Assembly: GCF_016801985.1 (NCBI RefSeq)
Contig: NZ_JAEVLS010000002.1
Span: 1,054,001-1,118,000, forward strand
Reading direction: 5' to 3'
Length of the DNA stretch: 64,000 nucleotides
Source: Steroidobacter gossypii
GTDB taxonomy: Bacteria > Pseudomonadota > Gammaproteobacteria > Steroidobacterales > Steroidobacteraceae
Part shown: positions 7,981 to 14,642 of the stretch, one piece after another
Numbering within the stretch: position 1 is the first letter of the stretch
How the letters are laid out: the number at the start of each line of letters is the position of its first letter
Program-made: the position numbers and the translations under genes
The notes under the pieces: generated by a model
Seen by the model: the letters and a program-made list of their open reading frames with translations, nothing else
Databases searched by the model: none
What the model was told of the DNA's origin: nothing

Positions 7981-10359
7981 CTAGAGCTTGATCTTGACTC
8001 CCAGCCACGCGCCCAACGGCGGGCCGGCGCCGAAGAAGCGCGGATCCTCGAAGTCTTCGAACACTTCATCGGGCTCGCCCAGCAGGCCGAACGTTTCGTA
8101 ATCCTCGTCGAACACGTTCTCGACTCGTGCAAACACGGTGACCGCGTCGCCGATCCGATACTCGCCGCGCAGATTCAGAATCGAATAGGAATCCGTCTTG
8201 CCGAGCAGGTTGGCTTCGTCGCCCCGCAGATAAACGCCCGAGCGCACCACGACGTCGGCGCCGAGGCTGAAGCGATCGGTGAACCGGAAATCCAGGCCGA
8301 GGTTCGCTTGATGCTCGGGAATGCCGGGAATGGTCGCACCCGAGCGGACCAGCAATTTGTCGTCGCCGACGATCGCACCCGAGTCCGGCGGGTCGTCGAA
8401 GATGGGATGATTGGGGCTGTTGACGATGAAGGTGTCTTCGAAGGTGGCGTCGACCAGGCTGTAGTCGATGAACCAATGCAGTCGCGACCAACGTTGTGAC
8501 AGGCTGAGCTCGAGGCCGGCGCGGCGCGTGTCGCTCACGTTATCGAAGAATCCCACGTTCGCCTGCGCGCCGCCGGTCGTCTGAAACAGGATGTCGTCGT
8601 TGTTGACGGTGTGAAAGCCGCCGAGATGCCAACGGATCTCCCGGCCGAGCGTGCCACGCAGCCCGGCTTCCCAACTCTTGGCGACCACCTCATCCAGCGG
8701 CGGGTCGGCGAGAAAGGCGTTGGGAAGATTGCAGGGCGCATCTTCACTGGCGCACGCCAGCTCGACGGGCGAGGGCGCACGCGTCGATTGTCCATAGCTC
8801 GCGTACAGCGTCAGTGCGGAGGTCGGTTGAAACGTGATGCCCGCGGCCGGGTTGAACCGCTGAAACTCGTGGCTGCCATTGAGCTCCGGACTCTGTCCCG
8901 TCTCATCCTCGAGCCGGATGCGGGTATTGTCGAAGCGACCCGAGACGGTGACGGCGACGCGCTTGGATAAACTCAAAGTATCCGCGAAGTAGAGGCTGGC
9001 GCTGGTCACCTCGCTGCTCACGTCGGTGATGAACTCCTCGGCGAAGATGCCGGTGCGCGAGGTGGCGCGATTCTCCAGCAGTCGCGCGACTTCCATCATG
9101 GAGTCGAACGAAGAGCGGCCCTCGCTGAATGCGAAGCCCAGCGTCAGATCGTTCTCGCCGCCGAACAAAGTGGAGTTGAGGGCCAGCTGAGCGGAGGCGC
9201 CATGGCTCTGCTGGCGCCGCCGGCCGATATTGTTGACCGCATCGAGCTCTTCATCGTCCAGTTCCGCTTCGATGGGCGCGCCGTTCAGATCCAGCACCAG
9301 CTCGATGTCCGCATCCGCGCCGGAGGAGCATTCTCCGTTTCCGTCCACGTCGGTGAACTCCTCCTCGACCAGCAATTCTTCGCCATCCACTTCGCACTCT
9401 TCGAAGATGGTGCCGTCGCCGTTGAACGTGTCGGTGTCGATGTCCCGATAGAACACGTTGCCCGCGATCTGCAAACGATCGGAAAGCTTGCGCGAGCCTT
9501 CCAGGATCAGCTGCACCTGGGTGTTCTCGGTCAGGTCCGGATGGGTGAACACCTGCTCCCGGTCGATCGCCAGCAGCTCGACCGGCGAGGAGCCGTTGCC
9601 GCGCAGCTCGGTTTTGCCGTAGGCGCCGCTCAAGTCGAGCGTCCAGTCATCGCCTCGGCCGCTCAGCGTCGTGAACACGCGGAGCGCATCGGATTTCGAG
9701 TAGTCCCGCCAGCCGTCTTCCTCGAAGTAGTCGATGTTGCCGTAATAGCCCCAACGCCCGTTATTGCCGCCGGATTGAATGGACCCGGCGCGGCGTGCGA
9801 AGGAGCCGCCATACAGTTCGGCCTGAGTGCCTTCATGGGTGAAGCCGTTTTTCATCCGAAGCGACAGCGCGCCCCCTAAGGTATTCAAGCCGAACACCGG
9901 CTGCGTGCCGGCCATCAGCTGCACCGACTCGAGCGCGGAGATCGGCACCAGGTCCCAGTTGATGGTGTCGCCGAATGGCTCGTTGATCCGCACGCCGTTC
10001 TGATACACGGCGAGGCCCTGCGGCAGACCGAGCAGCGGCGACGCCGTGAAGCCACGGAAGTTGAAATCCGGCTGCAGCGGGTTGTTCTGCGCGTGATTGA
10101 TGTTCACGCTGGAAAAGCCTCGATTGAGGAAGTCGGTGAGATCGAGGGCGTGCGAACGCTCGAGTTGCTCCGCCGTCGCTCGCTGGACATGGGCGGGAAC
10201 CAGCGCTGGATCGATGCCGATGCCGTAAGGCGCGGTGACGACGATCTCTTCCAGCGGACGGCCGGGCTCGGCTGCGGCGGCTACGGTAACGTAGGGAATA
10301 ACCGCGATACAGCTGGCAAAAAGCGAAAGGCGCGCCGCGCGCGAGTGACATGCCGACAT
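7981..10359 (-). CDS. TonB-dependent outer-membrane receptor
   Basis: A 792-residue receptor from the ATG at 10359, which has GGGAG 8 nt upstream and opens a signal peptide (LSLFASCIAVIPYVTVAAAA). A TonB-box-like EEIVVTAPYG is followed by a plug domain (FNFRGFTASPLLGLPQGLAVYQNGVRINEPFGDTINWDL is diagnostic of one receptor subgroup). The barrel ends in a TonB-type C-terminal strand AWLGVKIKL. Around residues 310-365 there is a very acidic insertion with two cysteines and a DVDGNGE calcium-loop-like motif, probably extracellular. Substrate unknown. It is divergent from the histidine kinase/response regulator pair across a 163-bp gap with matched palindromes, so two-component control is likely. 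Confidence 0.9.
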   Translation of the reverse strand: MSACHSRAARLSLFASCIAVIPYVTVAAAAEPGRPLEEIVVTAPYGIGIDPALVPAHVQRATAEQLERSHALDLTDFLNRGFSSVNINHAQNNPLQPDFNFRGFTASPLLGLPQGLAVYQNGVRINEPFGDTINWDLVPISALESVQLMAGTQPVFGLNTLGGALSLRMKNGFTHEGTQAELYGGSFARRAGSIQSGGNNGRWGYYGNIDYFEEDGWRDYSKSDALRVFTTLSGRGDDWTLDLSGAYGKTELRGNGSSPVELLAIDREQVFTHPDLTENTQVQLILEGSRKLSDRLQIAGNVFYRDIDTDTFNGDGTIFEECEVDGEELLVEEEFTDVDGNGECSSGADADIELVLDLNGAPIEAELDDEELDAVNNIGRRRQQSHGASAQLALNSTLFGGENDLTLGFAFSEGRSSFDSMMEVARLLENRATSRTGIFAEEFITDVSSEVTSASLYFADTLSLSKRVAVTVSGRFDNTRIRLEDETGQSPELNGSHEFQRFNPAAGITFQPTSALTLYASYGQSTRAPSPVELACASEDAPCNLPNAFLADPPLDEVVAKSWEAGLRGTLGREIRWHLGGFHTVNNDDILFQTTGGAQANVGFFDNVSDTRRAGLELSLSQRWSRLHWFIDYSLVDATFEDTFIVNSPNHPIFDDPPDSGAIVGDDKLLVRSGATIPGIPEHQANLGLDFRFTDRFSLGADVVVRSGVYLRGDEANLLGKTDSYSILNLRGEYRIGDAVTVFARVENVFDEDYETFGLLGEPDEVFEDFEDPRFFGAGPPLGAWLGVKIKL

Positions 10360-10471
10360 GTTCGAAGCTCCCAACGGGTGTGCGGTCGGATCGGAACATC
10401 TCCGACTATATGATTCGGTTGCGCAGCGGCGCTTGCCGTAGAATTTCCCATAGGGTCTGCGTGCGATGACA

Positions 10472-10506
10472 GGGAACGGTTCCCGATGTGCCTGGGAATT
10501 CTTCCC
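10472..10506. promoter_or_regulatory. Tandem palindromic operators GGGAA-N3-TTCCC
   Basis: GGGAACGGTTCCC (10472-10484) and GGGAATTCTTCCC (10494-10506) are both 13-bp palindromes. Their centres are 22 bp apart, two helical turns, so two dimers would bind on one DNA face. They lie in the gap between the divergent TonB receptor and kinase genes, 16 bp before the kinase ATG. A TCGGA-N5-TCCGA repeat (10391-10405) lies nearer the receptor start. Binding by the adjacent NarL-type regulator is inference. Confidence 0.6.
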
Positions 10507-10522
10507 GATACACGTGTGACAC

Positions 10523-11503
10523 ATGACCAACGCTCAGGGGGAGGGGGCAGTGGAGTCAGAGCCAACCGCGAGTTCGAGGTCCGCTCTCGACCTGGGCGTC
10601 GTGGCGCTGCTGGTGCTTGCGGCGGCCGTGTTGTTCACCCAGGTGGAGTTGAACGAATGGTTGTTCGAGCGCACCCGCCACCTGGAGGCGCTGCAAGTCG
10701 ATGAGGCGCCCGCCACCTTGTTCGTACTGGCCACAGGCATGAGCTGGTTCGCATGGCGAAGGTACCGAGAGGCGCGCACGGAACTCGGCAAGCGGCAAGC
10801 GGCCGAACAGCGGCTCGCGCTCCTGTTGCTCGAGAATCGCCGCCTCGCTCAACAGTACCTGGACGCGCAGGAAGCCGAGCGCAAATCCGTAGCGCGCGAG
10901 TTGCACGATGAGCTCGGCCAATATCTGAACGCCATCAAGACCGACGCCGTCTCCATCCAGGAGCAGGTGAGCGAGCCGCAGGCCACCGTGGTGTCGGCCA
11001 TCATCCGGCACATCGATCATCTGCACGCCGTGGTGCGGGATTTGATCAGGGAGCTGCGTCCGGTCGCCTTGGATGAGCTCGGCCTGCAAGCCGCGCTGGA
11101 ATACCTCCTGGAGCAACGTCAGCAGCGCATGCCGACGGTGCGATTCGAGGTCGCGTTGGAAGGCGATCTGGATACGCTCGGCGAGACGCTGAGTCTGACC
11201 CTTTACCGTCTGACGCAGGAAGCGCTGACCAATGTGTCGCGGCATTCACGGGCTAAGCACGTGAGTGTTCGTGTGGCGCGCACCGGGTCTGCCGCCGATG
11301 GTTCCGATGCAGTGACCTTCAGTGTCGTCGACGCTGGTCGCGGCGCCGATCCGAGCCAGAGCAACGGCGGACTGGGCTTGATCGGCATGCGTGAGCGTGT
11401 CGAAATGCTTGGCGGGCAGTGGCAAGTCACGACCGGCCGGGATCAGGGCTTCAGCTTGCTGGCGCGCATTCCAGTCGGCGATCAGAAGGGTGCAACGGCA
11501 TGA
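10523..11503 (+). CDS. Membrane sensor histidine kinase, NarX/UhpB (HisKA_3) type
   Basis: A 326-residue kinase. Two membrane segments (LGVVALLVLAAAVLFT near residue 28 and APATLFVLATGMSWFAW near residue 70) enclose only a short loop, then a coiled linker. The HisKA_3 H-box SVARELHDELGQYLNAIK (His near residue 127) is followed by a HATPase_c domain with the N-box ALTNVSRHSRAKH and the G-boxes VVDAGRGAD and GGLGLIGMRERV. The small periplasmic part suggests sensing within the membrane or through a partner such as the neighbouring receptor. The stop overlaps the next gene by 4 nt, so the pair is translationally coupled. Tandem palindromes precede the start. Confidence 0.9.
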   Translation: MTNAQGEGAVESEPTASSRSALDLGVVALLVLAAAVLFTQVELNEWLFERTRHLEALQVDEAPATLFVLATGMSWFAWRRYREARTELGKRQAAEQRLALLLLENRRLAQQYLDAQEAERKSVARELHDELGQYLNAIKTDAVSIQEQVSEPQATVVSAIIRHIDHLHAVVRDLIRELRPVALDELGLQAALEYLLEQRQQRMPTVRFEVALEGDLDTLGETLSLTLYRLTQEALTNVSRHSRAKHVSVRVARTGSAADGSDAVTFSVVDAGRGADPSQSNGGLGLIGMRERVEMLGGQWQVTTGRDQGFSLLARIPVGDQKGATA

Positions 11504-12144
11504 GCGCTCGGGTGACAGTGCTGTTGGTCGACGATCACGCCGTGGTGCGCGAGGGATATCGGCGCTTGCTGGAAGTGAGCGGTGGGATCACCGTGGTTGG
11601 CGAGGCCTGCAGCGCCGCCGAGGCGTATCAAATGTTTTGCATCTTGACGCCGGATGTCGCCGTCATGGACATCTCACTGCCCGGCGTCAGCGGTATCGAG
11701 GCGTTACGTCGCATCCTGACGCATCAGCCCAAGGCGCGAGTGTTGATGTTCAGTATGTACGAGGATGCGATCTTCGTACGGCGAGCGCTGGATGCCGGCG
11801 CCGCCGGCTATCTGACCAAGGCCGCCGCGCCCCGCGTGATGGTGGAAGCCGTCGCCACCGTCGCTTCCGGCCGGCGATTCCTGAGTCCCGATGTCGCGCA
11901 GGCGCTGGCGTTGCGGCCGGTCGGCGCGGAGAGAGCGACCCCCGATGTTTTGTCTGCGCGAGAGTTCGAGGTTCTGAAGCTGCTGGCGGAAGGCTGTTCG
12001 GTCAATCAGATCGCGCAACAGCTGGGCGTGAATCCCAAGACGGTATCGAACCATCAGTCCTCGATCCGCCAGAAACTCGGCGCCGAGACGGCGACTCAGT
12101 TGCTGCGTGCAGCCCTGCGACTCGGTCTGATCCCGCCGCTCTGA
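11500..12144 (+). CDS. NarL/UhpA-family response regulator
   Basis: A 214-residue regulator beginning at the ATG of an ATGA overlap with the kinase stop. The receiver domain shows DDH at the acidic pocket, VAVMDISLPG with the phospho-acceptor Asp near residue 54, and YLTKAAAP with the conserved Lys near residue 105. A LuxR-type HTH follows: LSAREFEVLKLLAEGCSVNQIAQQLGVNPKTVSNH near residues 149-183. It is the natural partner of the upstream kinase and a candidate to bind the palindromes between kinase and TonB receptor, controlling the receptor and perhaps itself. Confidence 0.92.
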   Translation: MSARVTVLLVDDHAVVREGYRRLLEVSGGITVVGEACSAAEAYQMFCILTPDVAVMDISLPGVSGIEALRRILTHQPKARVLMFSMYEDAIFVRRALDAGAAGYLTKAAAPRVMVEAVATVASGRRFLSPDVAQALALRPVGAERATPDVLSAREFEVLKLLAEGCSVNQIAQQLGVNPKTVSNHQSSIRQKLGAETATQLLRAALRLGLIPPL

Positions 12145-12221
12145 GGCGCCTCGATCGTGAGGCGCTCGTCTGTCGATGACGGAGCAGCGCTTGCGCTGTT
12201 GGCAGAGTTTGCTTGCGCAAC

Positions 12222-12239
12222 TGTAACAGCGCTTATACA
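12222..12239. promoter_or_regulatory. Palindrome over the marR promoter
   Basis: TGTAACAGCGCTTATACA is an 18-bp near-palindrome (TGTA-N2-AGCGCT-N2-TACA), 8 bp before the MarR-family start codon. Its right arm is TATACA, a good -10 hexamer, with TTGCGC 15 bp upstream as a possible -35. Transcription would start about at the ATG, giving an almost leaderless message; repressor bound here would block the promoter. Confidence 0.5.
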
Positions 12240-12247
12240 TTACCGGC

Positions 12248-12745
12248 ATGCCTGCTACCGCCAGCGCCACTCTTGGCACCTTGCTCAGACATCTCATCGA
12301 GAAGCTCGATGGAGCGGTGGAGCAGAGCTATGCGCAGGCGGGGCTGGACTATCGTGCACGTTACACGCCGGTGGTCCGCGCATTGATGGCGTCGGGGCCG
12401 GCGTCCATCCGAAGCATCTCGCGCAGCGCCGGCATCACACACTCCGCCGCGAGCCAGACGGTTGCGCAGATGGTGGAGCGCGGGCTGTTGAAATTCCGGG
12501 CGGGAAGCGATGGGCGCGAGCGAATCGTGACGCTGACGCCGGCCGCGGAGGCCATGATCCCCAAGCTTCAACAGCACTGGAGCGCGACCAACGACGCGGC
12601 GGCGACGTTGGATTCGGAACTGTCGATGCCGCTGTCGAAACTGCTGCGCGAGGCCATCGAAGCGCTCGATCGGGCGTCCTTCGCGCAACGGATAGAAACA
12701 GCCGCGGTCAAACACAAACGGGCTCGAACCAGGAAGAAAAATTGA
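12248..12745 (+). CDS. MarR-family transcriptional regulator
   Basis: A 165-residue winged-helix regulator. The recognition region SIRSISRSAGITHSAASQTVAQMVERGLLKF near residues 58-88 and the wing GSDGRERIVTLTPAAEAM near residues 91-108 are typical of MarR. The C-terminus is very basic (KHKRARTRKKN). No Shine-Dalgarno is visible, which fits a leaderless transcript from the -10 element just upstream. The stop overlaps the S41 peptidase start by one base (TGATG), so the two are co-expressed. It probably represses its own operon through the 18-bp palindrome; the ligand is unknown. Confidence 0.85.
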   Translation: MPATASATLGTLLRHLIEKLDGAVEQSYAQAGLDYRARYTPVVRALMASGPASIRSISRSAGITHSAASQTVAQMVERGLLKFRAGSDGRERIVTLTPAAEAMIPKLQQHWSATNDAAATLDSELSMPLSKLLREAIEALDRASFAQRIETAAVKHKRARTRKKN

Positions 12746-14055
12746 TGCCAGCCATGTTGCCCACTCGCCTGCGCGTCGCGTCCGCGACGTTGTCGCTGTT
12801 TTGCATGTCGATGTTCGGCGCATCGCAGGCGGCGACGCCGCCAGAGCACGAGGCAGCCTTGCAAGCCATCATCGCGGCGTTCGAGGAACAGTATGTCTTC
12901 CCCGAGATGCGGCCTCGCATTGCCCAGCATCTGAAAGAAGCAGAGCGCAGCGGTCGTTACGACACGCAGGACGCGGCCGAGTTCGCCGAACGAGTCACGG
13001 CAGATTTGCAGCAGGTCAGCGGCGACAAACATCTGTGGTTGTCAGTGGATCCTGCCGGCTATGCCGCGGCGATGGAGACTGACAACGATGACGAGCGTGT
13101 GCAGGCCATGTGGCAGCGACTGGCGCTACGGGAGCATCATGGCTTGACGGAGATGAAGGTGCTCGGTGGCAATGTTCGCTATCTGCGCATCAGTCGGTTC
13201 GACTGGCTCAACGACCAGAGCGGCGCGGCCTACGACCGGGCAATGAGTTTTCTGAAAGACGGTGACGCGGTCATCATCGACCTGCGCGGCAACGGCGGCG
13301 GCTCGCATTCGGCGGTTCGTCACCTGGTAAGTCATTTCATGGACGGCGACGTGCTGGAGATGACCTTTCTGGAAGGCTCCAAGCCACCCGTGCAGTCGCG
13401 CACCCACGAACATCTTCCGGCCGGGCGGCTCAAAGGCATGCCGCTGTATGTGCTGATCGATCTCAGTTCGGCGTCGGCGGCCGAAGCGTTTGCCTATGAC
13501 GTCCAGCAATTCAAACTGGGCGAGCTGGTGGGCGGCAAAACCGTGGGCGCGGCCAACAACAACACGTTGCTGCCAGTGGCTCCGAATTTCATCCTCAGCA
13601 TCTCGTATGGTCGGCCGGTGCATCCGGTCAGCAACACCAACTGGGAAGGTGTCGGCGTCACTCCGAGCGTCGCCGCCGATCCGGCGCAGGCGCTCGAAGT
13701 GGCGCATTCGCTCGCGCTCAAGCGGCTCAGCGAGCGGGACGGGGTGAGCGAGGAGAATCTGCTCGAGTACACGTGGGCCAGGGCCGCAGTCGAGGCCAGC
13801 CTGCATCCAGTGACATTCACGAAAGATCGATTGCAGCGGCTGGCGGGAAGCTACGGCTCCTACAAGGTCGAGTTTCGTGATGGAACCTTGTGGCTGATCC
13901 GGCGCGATCGCGCGCCCGCTCGCTTGTCACCGATGACCGCAGATGGTTTGTTCGCGGTCGAGCGGATCAACGGCGTGCGTGTGAAGCTGACTGGCAAAAC
14001 GATGGAAGTGTTCCGTCCCGGGCAGCCTCAGCCTCAAGTGCTGCCGCGGGCGTAA
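12745..14055 (+). CDS. Exported S41-family serine peptidase
   Basis: A 436-residue protein from the ATG sharing a base with the MarR stop. A signal peptide (TLSLFCMSMFGASQAA) is followed by an N-terminal helical S41 domain (AALQAIIAAFEEQYVFPEM; DKHLWLSVDP) and the catalytic domain: GNVRYLRISRFDW, GDAVIIDLRGNGGGS, and LSSASAAEAFAYDVQQFK with the nucleophilic Ser near residue 241. VGGKTVGAANN follows. There is no PDZ domain, as in IRBP/tricorn-type S41 proteins. The last 90 residues form a small beta-rich domain (YKVEFRDGTLWLIRRD). Co-transcribed with a MarR regulator; substrate unknown, periplasmic or outer-membrane location inferred. Confidence 0.85.
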   Translation: MPAMLPTRLRVASATLSLFCMSMFGASQAATPPEHEAALQAIIAAFEEQYVFPEMRPRIAQHLKEAERSGRYDTQDAAEFAERVTADLQQVSGDKHLWLSVDPAGYAAAMETDNDDERVQAMWQRLALREHHGLTEMKVLGGNVRYLRISRFDWLNDQSGAAYDRAMSFLKDGDAVIIDLRGNGGGSHSAVRHLVSHFMDGDVLEMTFLEGSKPPVQSRTHEHLPAGRLKGMPLYVLIDLSSASAAEAFAYDVQQFKLGELVGGKTVGAANNNTLLPVAPNFILSISYGRPVHPVSNTNWEGVGVTPSVAADPAQALEVAHSLALKRLSERDGVSEENLLEYTWARAAVEASLHPVTFTKDRLQRLAGSYGSYKVEFRDGTLWLIRRDRAPARLSPMTADGLFAVERINGVRVKLTGKTMEVFRPGQPQPQVLPRA

Positions 14056-14379
14056 AACCTGCGCTGAACGATCACTCCGCACAATCGCGAGGCAGACGCG
14101 TCCGTGCGTCGCTCTCGCGTGCAGCATCGTGATTGCCCTCTTTGCGAGCAACCCGCATGACACACAGCGTTCTCCGCGCTGCGTAATCACCTGAAATTCT
14201 CGATGCAATTCGGGCGCAACCTTCGCGCCGCGATTCGCGCTCCACGGCAGTGCAAAGAATTACAAACAGGCTGGCACACAAGATGCTTGTATACAGATAC
14301 GCACTGACCGCGCACGGTTCGCGCGGCGGTAACGCGATGAGGAGCATCGAGCACAAAACAAACAACGTTCCAACAGGTG
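14056..14379 (+). other. Intergenic region upstream of the glycine riboswitch
   Basis: No credible gene is seen in these 324 bases: short reading frames here lack ribosome sites and recognisable sequence. The first part is the 3' flank of the S41 gene. The later part must hold the promoter for the riboswitch-receptor transcript; the best candidate is the sigma-54-like element at 14272-14287. Confidence 0.6.
14272..14287 (+). promoter_or_regulatory. Candidate sigma-54 promoter for the riboswitch operon
   Basis: TGGCACACAAGATGCT has the invariant GG and GC of sigma-54 promoters exactly 10 bases apart, and the full TGGCAC -24 element. The -12 element is ATGCT rather than TTGCT. Transcription would begin near 14299, about 80 nt before the riboswitch. 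One such match can arise by chance. Confidence 0.35.
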
Positions 14380-14585
14380 ACCGGATTGGCAGGAGAGTGA
14401 GCGCGGCGGCGACGTCGACGCTCCGCCGAAGGAGCAATCTCCCATGAACTCTCAGGCTACAGTACTGCGGATCCGACATGCCGTCTGAAGAGCGAGGCGC
14501 GATCTAGGCACGCGTCTCCACCGTCGGGGCAAGCACGGCTCGAGCCGTGCGGAAACTCTCAGGTACCAGGACAGCGGGAGCGGCG
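14380..14585 (+). promoter_or_regulatory. Tandem glycine riboswitch
   Basis: Two consecutive glycine aptamers are visible. Aptamer I (about 14380-14476) has GGAGAG, CGCCGAAGGAGCAA and AACTCTCAGG followed by ACAG, closed by a P1 stem CGGAT/ATCCG (14382-14386 with 14471-14475). Aptamer II (about 14480-14585) has CTGAAGAGCG, CACCGTCGGGGCAAGC, a perfect P3 hairpin GCACGGC-TCGA-GCCGTGC, and GGAAACTCTCAGGT followed by GGACAG. These are the universally conserved core strings of RF00504-type glycine riboswitches in the right order and spacing. It lies 58 nt before the ATG of a TonB receptor, not before gcvT or an alanine/glycine symporter. The conserved strand of aptamer II can also pair with the Shine-Dalgarno, suggesting translational control. 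Confidence 0.9.
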
Positions 14586-14592
14586 CGAAACA

Positions 14593-14637
14593 CCCTTGCG
14601 ACAAGGGCCGCGCTGCATCGTCCGTGCTGAGGGAGTT
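14593..14637 (+). promoter_or_regulatory. Expression platform of the glycine riboswitch, including the Shine-Dalgarno
   Basis: A small hairpin CCCTTG-CGA-CAAGGG lies at 14593-14607 with no T-run, so it is not an intrinsic terminator. The ribosome site is within CTGAGGGAGTT (14627-14637), 5 nt before the ATG. That segment is complementary to AACTCTCAG of aptamer II (14554-14562): nine pairs with a two-base bulge. Exclusive pairing would hide the ribosome site without glycine and expose it when glycine is bound (inference). Confidence 0.5.
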
Positions 14638-14642
14638 GCAAC

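Noticed and set aside
12157-12744. A fusion extending the S41 peptidase upstream through the marR gene
   Set aside because: The MarR protein is clear in its own frame, and the peptidase signal peptide begins at 12745.
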